Position numbers and translations under genes: made by a program
Notes under the pieces: generated by a model
The model's database searches: none
Told to the model about the DNA's origin: nothing
What the model saw: only the letters and a program-made list of their open reading frames with translations
Assembly: GCA_036784855.1 (NCBI GenBank)
Contig: JAZDSV010000072.1
Span: 1-53,748, forward strand
Origin: Aphelidium insulamus
Lineage: Eukaryota > Aphelidiomycota > Aphelidea > Aphelidiaceae
Direction: 5' to 3'
Length of the DNA: 53,748 nt
Shown: positions 32,269 through 42,145 of the stretch, piece after piece
Layout of the letters: every line of letters starts with the position of its first letter
Position numbering within the stretch: position 1 is the first letter of the stretch

Positions 32269-32372
32269 TCAATGCACCAAACAGTAGTATTACGTTATGG
32301 TACGATTGAACGCCACATTTTTCGATTCCTGCAATCACTGCTCAACCATCCCTCGCAAGAAAAAACGCGCAA

Positions 32373-34271
32373 ATGTTTTCGCAGTCTGACAAACTTTACG
32401 CGTTGACCTTGACTGCATTCGTGGCAGCGACGATGGTGCATGGGGCACCAGGCCACCGCCAAGATGTAATCGTTACCGAAGAATTGATGCCAGAAGACGA
32501 TTTCCGGGTAGTGCATGCCATCGATAGCGACCTTCATGCTGCTCTTGAATCAAATTCCTGCTTGGGGGTGCGGAACGTGCTTGCTGAAAACCCCGCACTC
32601 AATTTAGATACAAGCATCATCAATGAAAAAGTGCAAGCGAGACTCAAGTGGATTCTTCGCAAAGCATTCATCACCGGTGACAGCGAGTGCGCCATTGAAC
32701 TACTGGATCGAGTCCCATTTTTGCGAACCGGACGAATTTGCGAGGGAACAGATGGCTATGCAATTCACTATGCCTGCACCTACAATCGCCCCACGGTAAT
32801 TGAGGCATTGTTGCGCAACAACGCGAATAAGAAGGCCGAGTTTGAATTGGAAGCCAGATACCATCAAACGGGATTCGACATTGCGATGGGGCGAGAGAAA
32901 ACCCGGTCCAAGACTATCACGGCTCTAATCAATAATGGAGTTCTTGAATTTGTCGGAAAGTCACACAATGTGCTCTCGCGGTTCCATTATACTGGTTACG
33001 ATAAACATAAACTTGAACTGGCTGCGAAATATGCTGGTTCGTGCGAGGCCATCGAAAACTTGGTGAAACTGCAGCAGCCCACAGTAGAAGAACTTAAAGC
33101 TGCGTTTCGGCAGGCTGTTTCGGCAGATAATAGTAACGCCGCCAAGTGCTTTCTGCATATTCTAAAACGCAATGGAGTGGTCATGAGCGGCCTTTCTGCG
33201 AGTGCATTGGTTGTCATTGATGATGCCGAACTCTTGCTCGAGAATGCTCACTTAATTCGTGAAAAAATTACCCATCGCGAGGTGTATGGATACACGCTGC
33301 TACAGACGGCGGCCAAGGCTGGTGCTCTCCACTCCATAGTGACTATCCTTGACGTGGCTAAACAAATGGGTCCAGAAATTCTAAAAACCGTCCTCGAAAC
33401 TACATCATCAGCATTGCACTTTGCAGCTTCGCACAGCCCGCGACCAGAGGCCGTGGCAATACTCGCTGAATGCTGTGGTAAATACCTGGGCTCTGTGGAC
33501 GTTGCAGATAATGAGGGAAAAACCGCGCTATACCTGGCTGTCGAGTTCAATCAATTGGAAAACGTGATTGTTCTGTTGGCGGCTGGCGCCGATGTGAATG
33601 CCGTTGACAAAGCAGGCATCACACCGCTGAAGCGTTCGCTCATGCTGAATAAATACATCGAGGCTGACATCACCAAGGCATTGCTTGCTGCGAACAAATT
33701 CGATCGAACAAAAGTTCCACCTGGTAGTCCCACTTTGCTGGATGTGGCAAGTGCTCGTGAAGCGTCTAAACGCATAGCTGAGCTGAGCTTGCACCAGCAA
33801 GAAGCGTTGGACCAAGAAGATATGGTTGACTGGGAAGTAACAGATGAAACTTTAAGCACCAAGGCATTGCTTGCTGCGAACAAATGCGATCAAACAAAAG
33901 TTCCACCTGGTAGTCCCACTTTGCTGGATGTGGCAACTGCTCGTGAAGCGTCTAAACGCATAGCTGAGCTGAGCTTGCACCAGCAAGAAGCGTTGGACCA
34001 AGAAGATATGGTTGACTGGGAAGTAACAGATGAAGCTTCAAGCACCAAGGCATTGCTTGCTGCGAACAAATTCGATCGAACAAAAGTTCCACCTGGTAGT
34101 CCCACTTTGCTGGATGTGGCAAGTGCTCGTGAAGCGTCTAAACGCATAGCTGAGCTGAGCTTGCACCAGCAAGAAGCGTTGGACCAAGAAGATATGGTTG
34201 ACTGGGAAGTAACAGATGAAACTTCAACCAAAAATTCGCTGGCACGTCGTTTCCGTGGATTGTGGCCATAG
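32373..34271 (+). CDS. Secreted ankyrin-repeat protein, copy E (intact)
   Basis: A single exon encodes 632 aa. The signal peptide is MFSQSDKLYALTLTAFVAAT followed by MVHGAPG. The family module is SNSCLGVRNVL and GDSECAIELLDRVPFLR, then YAIHYACTYNRPTVIEALL and further ankyrin repeats ending with TALYLAVEFNQLENVIVLL and ADVNAVDKAGITPL. It is most similar to copy D and stands next to it, separated by the retroposon. Its C-terminus is extended by three copies of a 62-residue unit (see the repeat entry) and ends in a basic stretch, LARRFRGLWP. AATAAA lies at 34353-34358. Confidence 0.85.
   Translation: MFSQSDKLYALTLTAFVAATMVHGAPGHRQDVIVTEELMPEDDFRVVHAIDSDLHAALESNSCLGVRNVLAENPALNLDTSIINEKVQARLKWILRKAFITGDSECAIELLDRVPFLRTGRICEGTDGYAIHYACTYNRPTVIEALLRNNANKKAEFELEARYHQTGFDIAMGREKTRSKTITALINNGVLEFVGKSHNVLSRFHYTGYDKHKLELAAKYAGSCEAIENLVKLQQPTVEELKAAFRQAVSADNSNAAKCFLHILKRNGVVMSGLSASALVVIDDAELLLENAHLIREKITHREVYGYTLLQTAAKAGALHSIVTILDVAKQMGPEILKTVLETTSSALHFAASHSPRPEAVAILAECCGKYLGSVDVADNEGKTALYLAVEFNQLENVIVLLAAGADVNAVDKAGITPLKRSLMLNKYIEADITKALLAANKFDRTKVPPGSPTLLDVASAREASKRIAELSLHQQEALDQEDMVDWEVTDETLSTKALLAANKCDQTKVPPGSPTLLDVATAREASKRIAELSLHQQEALDQEDMVDWEVTDEASSTKALLAANKFDRTKVPPGSPTLLDVASAREASKRIAELSLHQQEALDQEDMVDWEVTDETSTKNSLARRFRGLWP
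33671..34220 (+). repeat. Three tandem 186-bp coding repeats in copy E
   Basis: The unit begins caccaaggcattgcttgctg at 33671, 33857 and 34043, a period of exactly 186 bp (62 codons), keeping frame. Copies differ by only a handful of bases: for example FDRT, CDQT, FDRT. Each encodes TKALLAANK, then VPPGSPTLLDVA, EASKRIAELSLHQQEALD and QEDMVDWEVTDE. The unit derives from the end of the last ankyrin repeat plus the acidic tail, so the tail was amplified recently. Confidence 0.95.
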
Positions 34272-34519
34272 ATGTGCCTCTCACAAGTAGTCATGCGAGT
34301 TGTGTGGCCACTACGAATAACAAAACAACACAAGCAATACATCAATACATCAAATAAAAAAGCAATGCAAAACCATCCATCTGTTTTTCCCGCTGTTAAA
34401 CGTAGATGTCTTAATTTGAGTGTGTACCAATAGCATGAAGAAGAAGGCTGTGAACGCAAATGTATAAGGAACATGACTGAAAAGACCTTTATAGTTGTAG
34501 AGAGTGGAAAGAGAGGAGG

Positions 34520-36619
34520 TCATGGAGGTGACGCAGCACAGCTGGCAGTCTGACAGCTGTCCATGGACTGTTTGGCGTAGGCCAGAATGTCGTTGTAGAA
34601 GCCGACACGCTGTGCAATGCCCGGATCTGACGTGCTGCCAAACACGCACGCCGACACCTTGTAGAAGCCGGAGGGTCCACCCGCCGTAGTCGCGCCATTG
34701 ACACTTGTAGTGCCGCCACTACTGCCCAGACCGCCGTCCGAGTCCACACGCAGATCCCCGCATCCATTGCCGGCAAGCACCTCGGTGGCACCCTGTTTGA
34801 ACCACCAGCCGGCCGTCAGGAACGTGTACTCTGGCCGCTGCAGCAGCAAACCCACATTGGCCAACAGCGTGCGCTCCGAGTCGGTCTGGCCGCCCGTGGC
34901 CGCCACGGCACTCAGCCGACTCAGCGGCACCACGGCCTCGAAGGTGCCGCGCTCCGTGTTCTGGTAGACGTCGCGCAGCTGCTGCACGTCCTGCACCACA
35001 AAGCCGAAATTGCGCGGCACCAAGTGGATGGCACCGGAGCCGCCGTCCGCACTCTGCGACATCACCGTCAGACTGCTGGTCTCGTGGCGGATGGTGGCCA
35101 GCATGGCGGCGGCGCGGTACGGACTGCAGTTCACGTCAAACAGTTCCAGCGCGGTGAGCAGGTGCGGCAGGTACGGCTGGGCGTAGTTGGTGAGGTACTG
35201 CGGACTGGTCTGGCCCATCACGGCCATCAGGTCGCACTCGGTGAGGGTGTAGCGCATGGCGCACTGATTGTTACCGCTGGGTGCGGTGGCTGCTGCTGCT
35301 GCTGCCGAAGTGGAGGTGGTGGCAAAGTCGGCCGAGGTGAGCGGTGCCCGCGCCGGGTAGTTGGAGCAGCCAGAGGGTCCCGGTGCAATGTTCTTTGGCA
35401 CCGTGATGCGTGCCGTGGGATCCGTCGGGACATCGATGGCATTGCCAATGGCACCGCGGCCCCTCTGCCCGCTCAGGCCAAAGAGGCGGACCACGCCGGT
35501 CGCATCCAGTGTGAGCAAGGTGCCCATCACCACGCCCATGGCGACAATGCCCGCCACAATGGCCACCACAGGCCACCGAGATCGCCTGACTGGCAGTCCG
35601 GCCGACTTGCCCTTGCCCGCCGACGCGTACCCCACGCCATCGTAGAATGGCAGCCGCGGTGCCTTCTTCTTGGCCACTGCCGCACCGGTGCCGAGATCGT
35701 AAGTGTTGTTGCCGCTGGCATATGGAGTGCCGGCAGGGGCGGCCGCGCCGTAACTGTTGGAGTCGGACTGCAGGGTGGACGCCCACGAAGAGTCCGACAC
35801 GGACGACGACGCCGAGTGCAGCGACCGTTCCGCAAATGCCACGTGGCGTCCCTGAGTGCGCGCCGGCCTGGAATTGGTGGCCACGGCAGCGGCATCGACA
35901 CTGTTATCATCATCACCATCGGCATCAACAACATCGGCAGCATTGGCGGCAGTGTCCTCCTCCTCATTGCCGTGGTCGTCGTCAAAGCCGATAACGTCGG
36001 CGGTGTCATCATCATCACCGCTCGCCAACGGATGCTGCTGTGCGTGCTGCAGCGAGAGTGGCAGCATCATCCCGATACCGCCCATCAAAACTTCGTCGGC
36101 CGGTGTGCGCGTGTGCTGCTGCGACGGACGCCGCAGATTACCATTGCCAGTGGGCGGTGTCAGCGGAGGTGGCGGCGGCGGCGAGCGCATCATTGCCCCG
36201 CGTCCATCATCCGTGTCAATGTCCAGTGCCAGCTCGTCGATGAACCAGGACATGTTATCGGTGGCTGCCGGGGACACTGCAGTTGATGCGTGGATGGGTG
36301 GCGGGGGTGGCGGCGAGGACGCGTTGGCGGTCCATGCGGCTTGGCGTTGCCTGCACAACGCGTTACATCGTCAGCGGTCGGTCGGGTGTGCGTTCATATA
36401 TATGTAATGAATAATGTATGAAATATGAACAATATAGTTATCGAAAGATTACTAGGACAGTGGAATGGCTATAGTTTGTGGACTGTGCACCGGAGAGAGC
36501 AGAGTATAGCTTGCAGTACAGAACAGTTGGCAATGGAATTCAGCTGCTTACCTGCGATCTTCACCGCTGGATAGTTGTCCCGCGGAACCGCTTGGTTCCT
36601 CTTCTTCCCGCCCGCTCAT
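34520..36619 (-). CDS. Type II membrane protein, possible lysozyme/GH19-like ectodomain
   Basis: Exons 36619-36552 and 36350-34520 (201-nt intron) give 632 aa. The first exon (MSGREEEEPSGSAG) supplies the only plausible ATG. Residues to about 280 are disordered: proline runs, then acidic stretches. One hydrophobic helix (WPVVAIVAGIVAMGVVMGTLL, about 282-304) follows a basic patch without a signal peptide, so the C-terminus should face outside or the lumen. The ectodomain from about 370 includes YLPHLLTALELFDVNCSPYRAAAMLA in two pieces, IRHETSSL, and FLTAGWWFKQGATEVLAGNGCGDL. The helix ending in His-Glu and the Gly-Trp-Trp region recall GH19 chitinase/lysozyme-like folds that cut glycan chains. 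That assignment is tentative. Confidence 0.7.
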
Positions 36620-37263
36620 GGCACTTGGCTAAAATATCTCGTGTAAATATGATTTGTGTAAATCAGTGCGCCCTGGCAGAGAACCAAAGTACCGGCGAGA
36701 TGAAAAAAGGGCGGCAATAATGTGGCGCCCTCCTGGACTGCACACAGGGCTCCAATCAGCAGTGACATTCTATCACTATCAGGCGGCCCTGCAGTGTTGT
36801 TGCAAGCAACCATTCAGTTGCCTTTGGTAACAAGAAGATCATAAGCGTCTTTGGCGCAAGCGGCATCCACAACTTTTACCTCATGTCGACTCCTGGAACA
36901 ACTAAACACTGACCTCCGGTAGGCTCCGCCGCGTCATTAAAGCACGGCAATATGGAGCAAACTGCTGGCGCTCACCGGCACGAGCCAGGAAGGGCAGAAG
37001 TAGTGTTAGTCCCACCTCGGCTCTCTTGGAACCGGACTGTCGAAAAGATATCTGCGATTACGCGGCAAGGCGATATTTACGGGCGACGGCGCTGACTCGG
37101 GGTCATTTCCCACCACTGGAGGGTTTTCCCGGGATGCAGACGTCGCAGTAGTGTTAATAAAGTCGGAATTAACTGTAAGCAACCACCAACCTTCAAAACA
37201 ATATAAACAGAAAATATCTTTCAATAATAACGAGAGTACTTATTTAAGAAAGAGAACATCAAT
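36620..37263. other. Intergenic, no gene recognised
   Basis: This is the promoter side of the type II membrane protein and the 3' flank of the ankyrin gene. Short frames at 36478-36813 and 37006-37224 show no features, and I see no repeat shared with the rest of the window. Confidence 0.4.
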
Positions 37264-38688
37264 CTATTGATCATTGTGTTGTGGACACCCATTAGCCGTG
37301 GCCCATTGAGCAACATCCAAGTGCCTTTGAAGGACAGCATATTTATAGGTGTCGTGATCCCACGGACAGCCATGTAGGCGTGCCCATTGCAGCACTTCCA
37401 GGTGTCCATTGCATGCAGCATTGAAGCATGTGGCAACATCCCAGGGACACCCATGTAGGTGCGCCCATTGCAGTACATCCAAATGTCCGGCAGCGGCAGC
37501 ACCGGAGCATGTGGACCCATCCCACGGGCACCCATTGGCACGCGCCCATTGCAGAAGCGCCAAATGGCCATTTGATGCAGCCAAATAACAAGTGTTTTTA
37601 TCCCATGGACAACCATGTTTCCGCAGCCACTGCAATATTTCGAGGTCTCCTTGCAAAGCAGCATTGTCACACGCGGATTCGTCCCACGGGCACCCGTTTG
37701 CATGTGCCCATTGAAGCACAGTGAAACGGCCCCTCAGTGCTGCGGTGGAGCATGTGGATTCGCCCCACGGACAACCATTTTCATGTGCGTACTTTAAAGC
37801 ATCCAAGTGGCCGTTCATGGCTGCATTTGTGCAAGTATCAGTGTTCCACGGACATCCGTGGCTGTGCAGCCATCGCAATACTTCTACGCGGCCCATTTCT
37901 GCTGCGGCTGCACATGCTTCCGCATTCCATTGACACCCGTTTGCGCGGGCCCACTGAACCACTGGCAAGTGTCCATGCCGTGCAGCATACTCGCACGTCT
38001 TGCTATCCCACGGACACCCATTTGCACGTAGCCACCGAAGTACTTTCAGATTGCCACCGCCGGCCGCCGACGCAGACACATTCTCGTTCCAGGGACATTT
38101 GTGTCCTCGGGCCCATTGCAGCAACTCAAGATGTCCACTGCGCGCTGCAAAATTGCAGGTTTCCGCATCCCATGGACAATGATTTGCGTGGATCCACTTC
38201 AGTACAGGCAGGTGTCCATTTAAGGCAGCCAGCGAACAAGTCTTTTCATCCCACGGACAGCCGCCAGTGCGAGCACATATTACCACGTCTAGCCGGCCAC
38301 ACTTGGTTGCCGCGTTCATTAATTCGTGCTTGTCCGCGTCGGCAGTCATGTGATCAAGTGCATAAGTTGCCGCTTGCACCGATTGTACGGCCGCCGAATA
38401 AAATGTCTGGCAGTCACCGCGGCGCTCACGGTCTGTAAGCTGTGAGTAGAGTGCGCACATCTCCCTTGACACGGGGCGCAAAAAGAGTGCATAGCCAGGT
38501 CCAACCAAGCGCAGTATGTGCGTGGCGATATTGCTGCCAACGTCGGGGAACGGTGATGGTGGCGCAGTCCGCGCTGCCACGGATCTCACGCCACTGTCAC
38601 GCTGGATTGTATCGCCACGAATAGCTGGCATTGTGTAAGTTCCACGGAACCATAAAATCAGCGCGAGTAGAGATATCGATCCCCTCAT
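37264..38688 (-). CDS. Ankyrin protein with twelve CPWD repeats
   Basis: From ATG 38688 the product is 474 aa. It contains about twelve tandem 27-residue repeats with the pattern C-P-W-D-x-x-T-C-x-x-A-A-x-x-G-H-L-x-V-L-Q-W-A-x-x-x-G, from about residue 170 to the end. This short ankyrin variant is expanded in oomycetes, brown algae and giant viruses of protists. Ahead of it is a globular segment (IATHILRLVGPGYALFLRPV) that looks like an F-box-type helix pair. The N-terminus MRGSISLLALILWFRGTYT could be a signal peptide. If the ATG at 38631 (MPAIRGDTIQ) is used, the protein is cytosolic and would fit an F-box adaptor. ATG 38718 is also in frame. A decayed relative lies at 10.6-11.5 kb. Confidence 0.82.
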   Translation of the reverse strand: MRGSISLLALILWFRGTYTMPAIRGDTIQRDSGVRSVAARTAPPSPFPDVGSNIATHILRLVGPGYALFLRPVSREMCALYSQLTDRERRGDCQTFYSAAVQSVQAATYALDHMTADADKHELMNAATKCGRLDVVICARTGGCPWDEKTCSLAALNGHLPVLKWIHANHCPWDAETCNFAARSGHLELLQWARGHKCPWNENVSASAAGGGNLKVLRWLRANGCPWDSKTCEYAARHGHLPVVQWARANGCQWNAEACAAAAEMGRVEVLRWLHSHGCPWNTDTCTNAAMNGHLDALKYAHENGCPWGESTCSTAALRGRFTVLQWAHANGCPWDESACDNAALQGDLEILQWLRKHGCPWDKNTCYLAASNGHLALLQWARANGCPWDGSTCSGAAAAGHLDVLQWAHLHGCPWDVATCFNAACNGHLEVLQWARLHGCPWDHDTYKYAVLQRHLDVAQWATANGCPQHNDQ

Positions 38689-38928
38689 GACTATAGTATA
38701 ATTATTGTATAATGCCATGTATGTATTACACTTTTTGCACTTTGTTTCTTCGCTTACCGCCTTGTCCAATCATTAGCATCGAGGGGTCCGTTAAACAGAC
38801 TCTGTCTGTTTCTAGTCGCTGTCACTCCGCCGTGTTCATCAAACAGGACATATATACATAAGAGGTACAAATACGTGGCCAAGATGTCTTTAGAAGATGT
38901 ATTATACTGGAGCCATGACACGCTACAG

Positions 38929-41424
38929 CTACATGCGCTCAACTGGTCGCAATCCCAGCAGTCGCATCCCGTTGGCCAGCGTGGTCTTGGCGGACCAGTA
39001 CACCCAGTACCGCGCCCGCGCCACGTCTCCCTGCTGCCCCGACACATACAGCTCCTCGTACGCCGTGCTCACCTTGTGGCACAGGTCCATCAGGTAGGTG
39101 ACCACGTTGCACGCCTCAAAGTTGCGGTTGGGTATGGCGGCCACAAGGTCGGGGTACTGCGCCAGGCTGAGGCAGATGCTGTCGAATTTCGGGTGTGACA
39201 TGTGTGCCACCAGCGCCGGGTCAAACGGGAACGGGGGCTGCACGGGGTTGTCACGCACCGGGACACCGTTGGCTTCCGGTAGCGAGGAGAGGTACTTGCG
39301 CTCGATGGAGCAGAGGCGGGCGTGCGAGTACTGCAGATAGGGCCCGGTGTCGCCCTCGAACGACGTCATCCTGTTCCAGTCAAAGTCGTAGTCCTTCAGG
39401 CGTTTGGCGCCCATATCCTGCACAACTACCGCCGACAATCCTACATTATTAGTATAAGGAGAACTGGCACAATGTAAGAGCATACCAATGATGTCGGCAA
39501 TCACTTCAGGCTGCTCAATCTGGGCATACTTTTCGGGATTTCGTTGCATGACAGTGTGCATAACCTGGTGCGCCTCGTCCAAAATGTCCTCCAGGAACAC
39601 CACGTCGCCCCTGCGAGTGCTCATGCCACGCACCATGCCAAAGTTGATGTGGGCGCAGCGCTTTGCCCACTCGAACCCAGATAGCTCCAGAATCTTGAAC
39701 AGTTGCTGAAAGTGCAGGTCTTGCTGTGCGCCCACGGTGTAGTACATCTGGTCAAACTTGTGCGTCTCCTGGCGCTCCCAGGCGGCAGCAATGTCGCGCG
39801 TGATGTACAGCGTGGCCCCGTCGCCCTTCTGAATGACGGCCGGGATCATCTTGTACGGCTGCAGGTCCACGATCAAGGCGCCCTGCGACTCCTGCAGCAG
39901 CTTCTTATCGCGCAGGTGGGCCATCACGCGCACCATACCCTCCGAGTACTCGGACTCGCCAGAGTAAATGTCGAACTCGATGTTGAGCCGGTCGTAGATC
40001 TCGCGGTACTTCTCGATTGACAGTGCGCGGAACTTGCGCCACAGTCCCAGCGCTTGTTCGTCCCCTGCAAGTATAAGTTAAGATGCTTGATGTATAACCA
40101 TGGTATCGCACCGTCTTCCATCTTTTTAAAGTAGGCCCGAGCGACATCGTGCACCTCTGGCTGGTCCTTGGCCTCGGCAGAGATGCGCACATACACTTCA
40201 AACAGGTGCCGGATCGGGTCCTGAAGCAGCTGCTCCTCACTGCCATACTTTTCAAACCCGACAGCCAGCAGTCCGTACTGCTTGCCCCAGTCACCCAAAT
40301 AGTTGATGGCCACGGTTTTCATGCCGTTCGCCTTGCACACGTTGCGCACAAAGTTGCCGAGGATTGTGCTGCGCAGGTGGCCCGCATGAAATGGCTTGGC
40401 AATGTTGGGACTGGAGAATTCGACAATCACCGTCTTGCCGGCGCCAGACAGGTTGGTGCCGTAGTCACGCGCGTGCTGTGCAATTGTTGGCAGCAGCATC
40501 TGCTTAAGCGTCTCGTGGCGCAAAAAGAAATTAATGAATGGCCCGCCGCAAGAAACCCTTGCAATGTGCTCGTTCGTGTTAATCTATGTGAATACCATTA
40601 GATATCAATTTTTTATATTTAAAACAAGCACAGACCTTGGCACAAAGCTCCTCGGCCAGTTTGACGGGATTGCCCGGCAGCCGGAAGCGCGGAACAGCGA
40701 CGCACATGTCGGCCAGACTGCTGTTGGAACCCTTCATGAACTCGATGAATGTCTCGATGGTCGCCTCGTCCTTGAAGCCAGTCACGCGCGCCAACTCTTT
40801 GGCAATGGAGCGGCGGAATGGGATGATCACATTGCATGGATAGCGCGCGTCCATCAGCGTTTCTGCGGTGGTGGATGATTCCGGTGTGGTCACGGACTGG
40901 TCTGAGGGGAACATGGCCAGAGCGTGTTTGCACTCTTCACGCGCATTCATTGCAGACAGCCACGTGGAATCCGCTTTTTGTTGAGGGTGCTGCTGTACTG
41001 CAGACCAGCATGCATAGTCTGCCACAGTGGGCGCCTCACATCCCTTGACAACATACGGCGACCCGGCTTCAATCGACTGCACCAACTCGTTGACAGCTTC
41101 CTGGGTGGCGCACTGGTCGGTACGGCTCAGCCAAGCATCCACCTCGGCGCACATGGCCACATTGTGTTCGGGGTAGACGGGCGACTGCGAGAGTGGCGGC
41201 GTGTCGGACGTGCATCGCGCCAAGTACCGCATAATAGCCGGCGTGCCGGTCAGACGAGTGGCCGGCGAAGTATCGGTGCCACTGATGGTCAAGCATGGCG
41301 GCGACGCGGTATCTGCGCCGTCAGACGGTGGCGTAGTAATGGTCATTGCGGGCGCGTTCTTGAGTGCCTTGTGCAGGGCCACGATGCCGTACGGCACCTG
41401 AGCCTTCGAGTAGGACAATTCCAT
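38929..41424 (-). CDS. RARS1: Arginyl-tRNA synthetase, cytosolic type
   Basis: Exons 41424-40636, 40583-40112, 40064-39486 and 39440-38929 (introns of 52, 47 and 45 nt) give 783 aa. The HIGH-type ATP site is KPFHAGHLRST (about 329-332 for HAGH), preceded by IVEFSSPNIAKPFH and followed by YLGDWGKQYGLL. Further class I ArgRS marks include GALIVDL, LYITRDIAAAWER, YTVGAQQDLHFQQLF and the anticodon-binding end YLMDLCHKVSTAYEELYVSG. It charges tRNA-Arg with arginine. The first 200 residues, ahead of the usual N-terminal ArgRS domain, resemble a GST-like fold (AIMRYLARC, AEVDAWLS, PTVADYACWSAV). An open frame upstream of the ATG has no other ATG. Confidence 0.95.
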
Positions 41425-41540
41425 CACTACTATTGATGATGTGGCAGGTGGTGTAGCAGGGCGCGTCAGGAGAGAGGCAGACGGGCTGCAATACTGCGAG
41501 GCGGAGCGCGTATAAAATGTGTGCGGTGCCGCGTGTCTGA

Positions 41541-41861
41541 ATGTCCGCCTACAAGCAATTAGCATTCAATGCAGTTTGGGTTCAGGTTGGGTTGAAGTTG
41601 TTCTTACTGTTGTCCTGGTTAAGACGCTTTACTGTTGTGCCATTTGGTTATTCTTCACCCTGTAGGCAAGTGATGTGTAGATGCGAATACAAAAAAACGC
41701 CAACCCAGTATATAAGTTGCTCTACTGTTGTTCTCGGTATTGCGTGTATACTCCTCTTTAGTGCTGCCTACGCGCTGCTGCGCTCTACTACACATTTTCC
41801 CAATGATTATCCATCAATCTTAAAATTTAATCTAGATGAGCCAGATTTAGGAAGGTGTTGA
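41541..41861 (+). CDS. Small hydrophobic protein, doubtful
   Basis: An ATG-initiated frame of 106 codons contains two hydrophobic stretches, LKLFLLLSWL and CSTVVLGIACILLFSAAYALL. It begins 117 bp upstream of, and divergent from, ArgRS. It could be the first exon of a membrane protein, but I see no continuation and no family. Chance is a real possibility. Confidence 0.3.
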   Translation: MSAYKQLAFNAVWVQVGLKLFLLLSWLRRFTVVPFGYSSPCRQVMCRCEYKKTPTQYISCSTVVLGIACILLFSAAYALLRSTTHFPNDYPSILKFNLDEPDLGRC

Positions 41862-42145
41862 TTAAAATTGAAGCTGAAGGCATTACGGCATATTGTCACT
41901 GCACTAGTTCTTGTGCCCTAGATTGTGATCTATTAGGTGACCCTTTTGTTAGGCTGTCCACTCACTGAATACCGAAAGGTTAATAACAAAACATCCATCT
42001 TCTTCTTGCTTCGTATTGACCGATAAGCATCGTTAATATGTCCGTTAATCAAACGAAAATCCAGCCAATCAGCGACGTCGCCCAGATTGCGCCACGTCAG
42101 CGGCTCAAATAGCGCCACACGTAAAGCACACGCAGAAGCGCAGCA

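Noticed and set aside
35024-36286. 420-codon plus-strand open frame
   Set aside because: It lies antisense to the type II membrane protein, has a composition dictated by that gene's low-complexity codons, and shows no domain.
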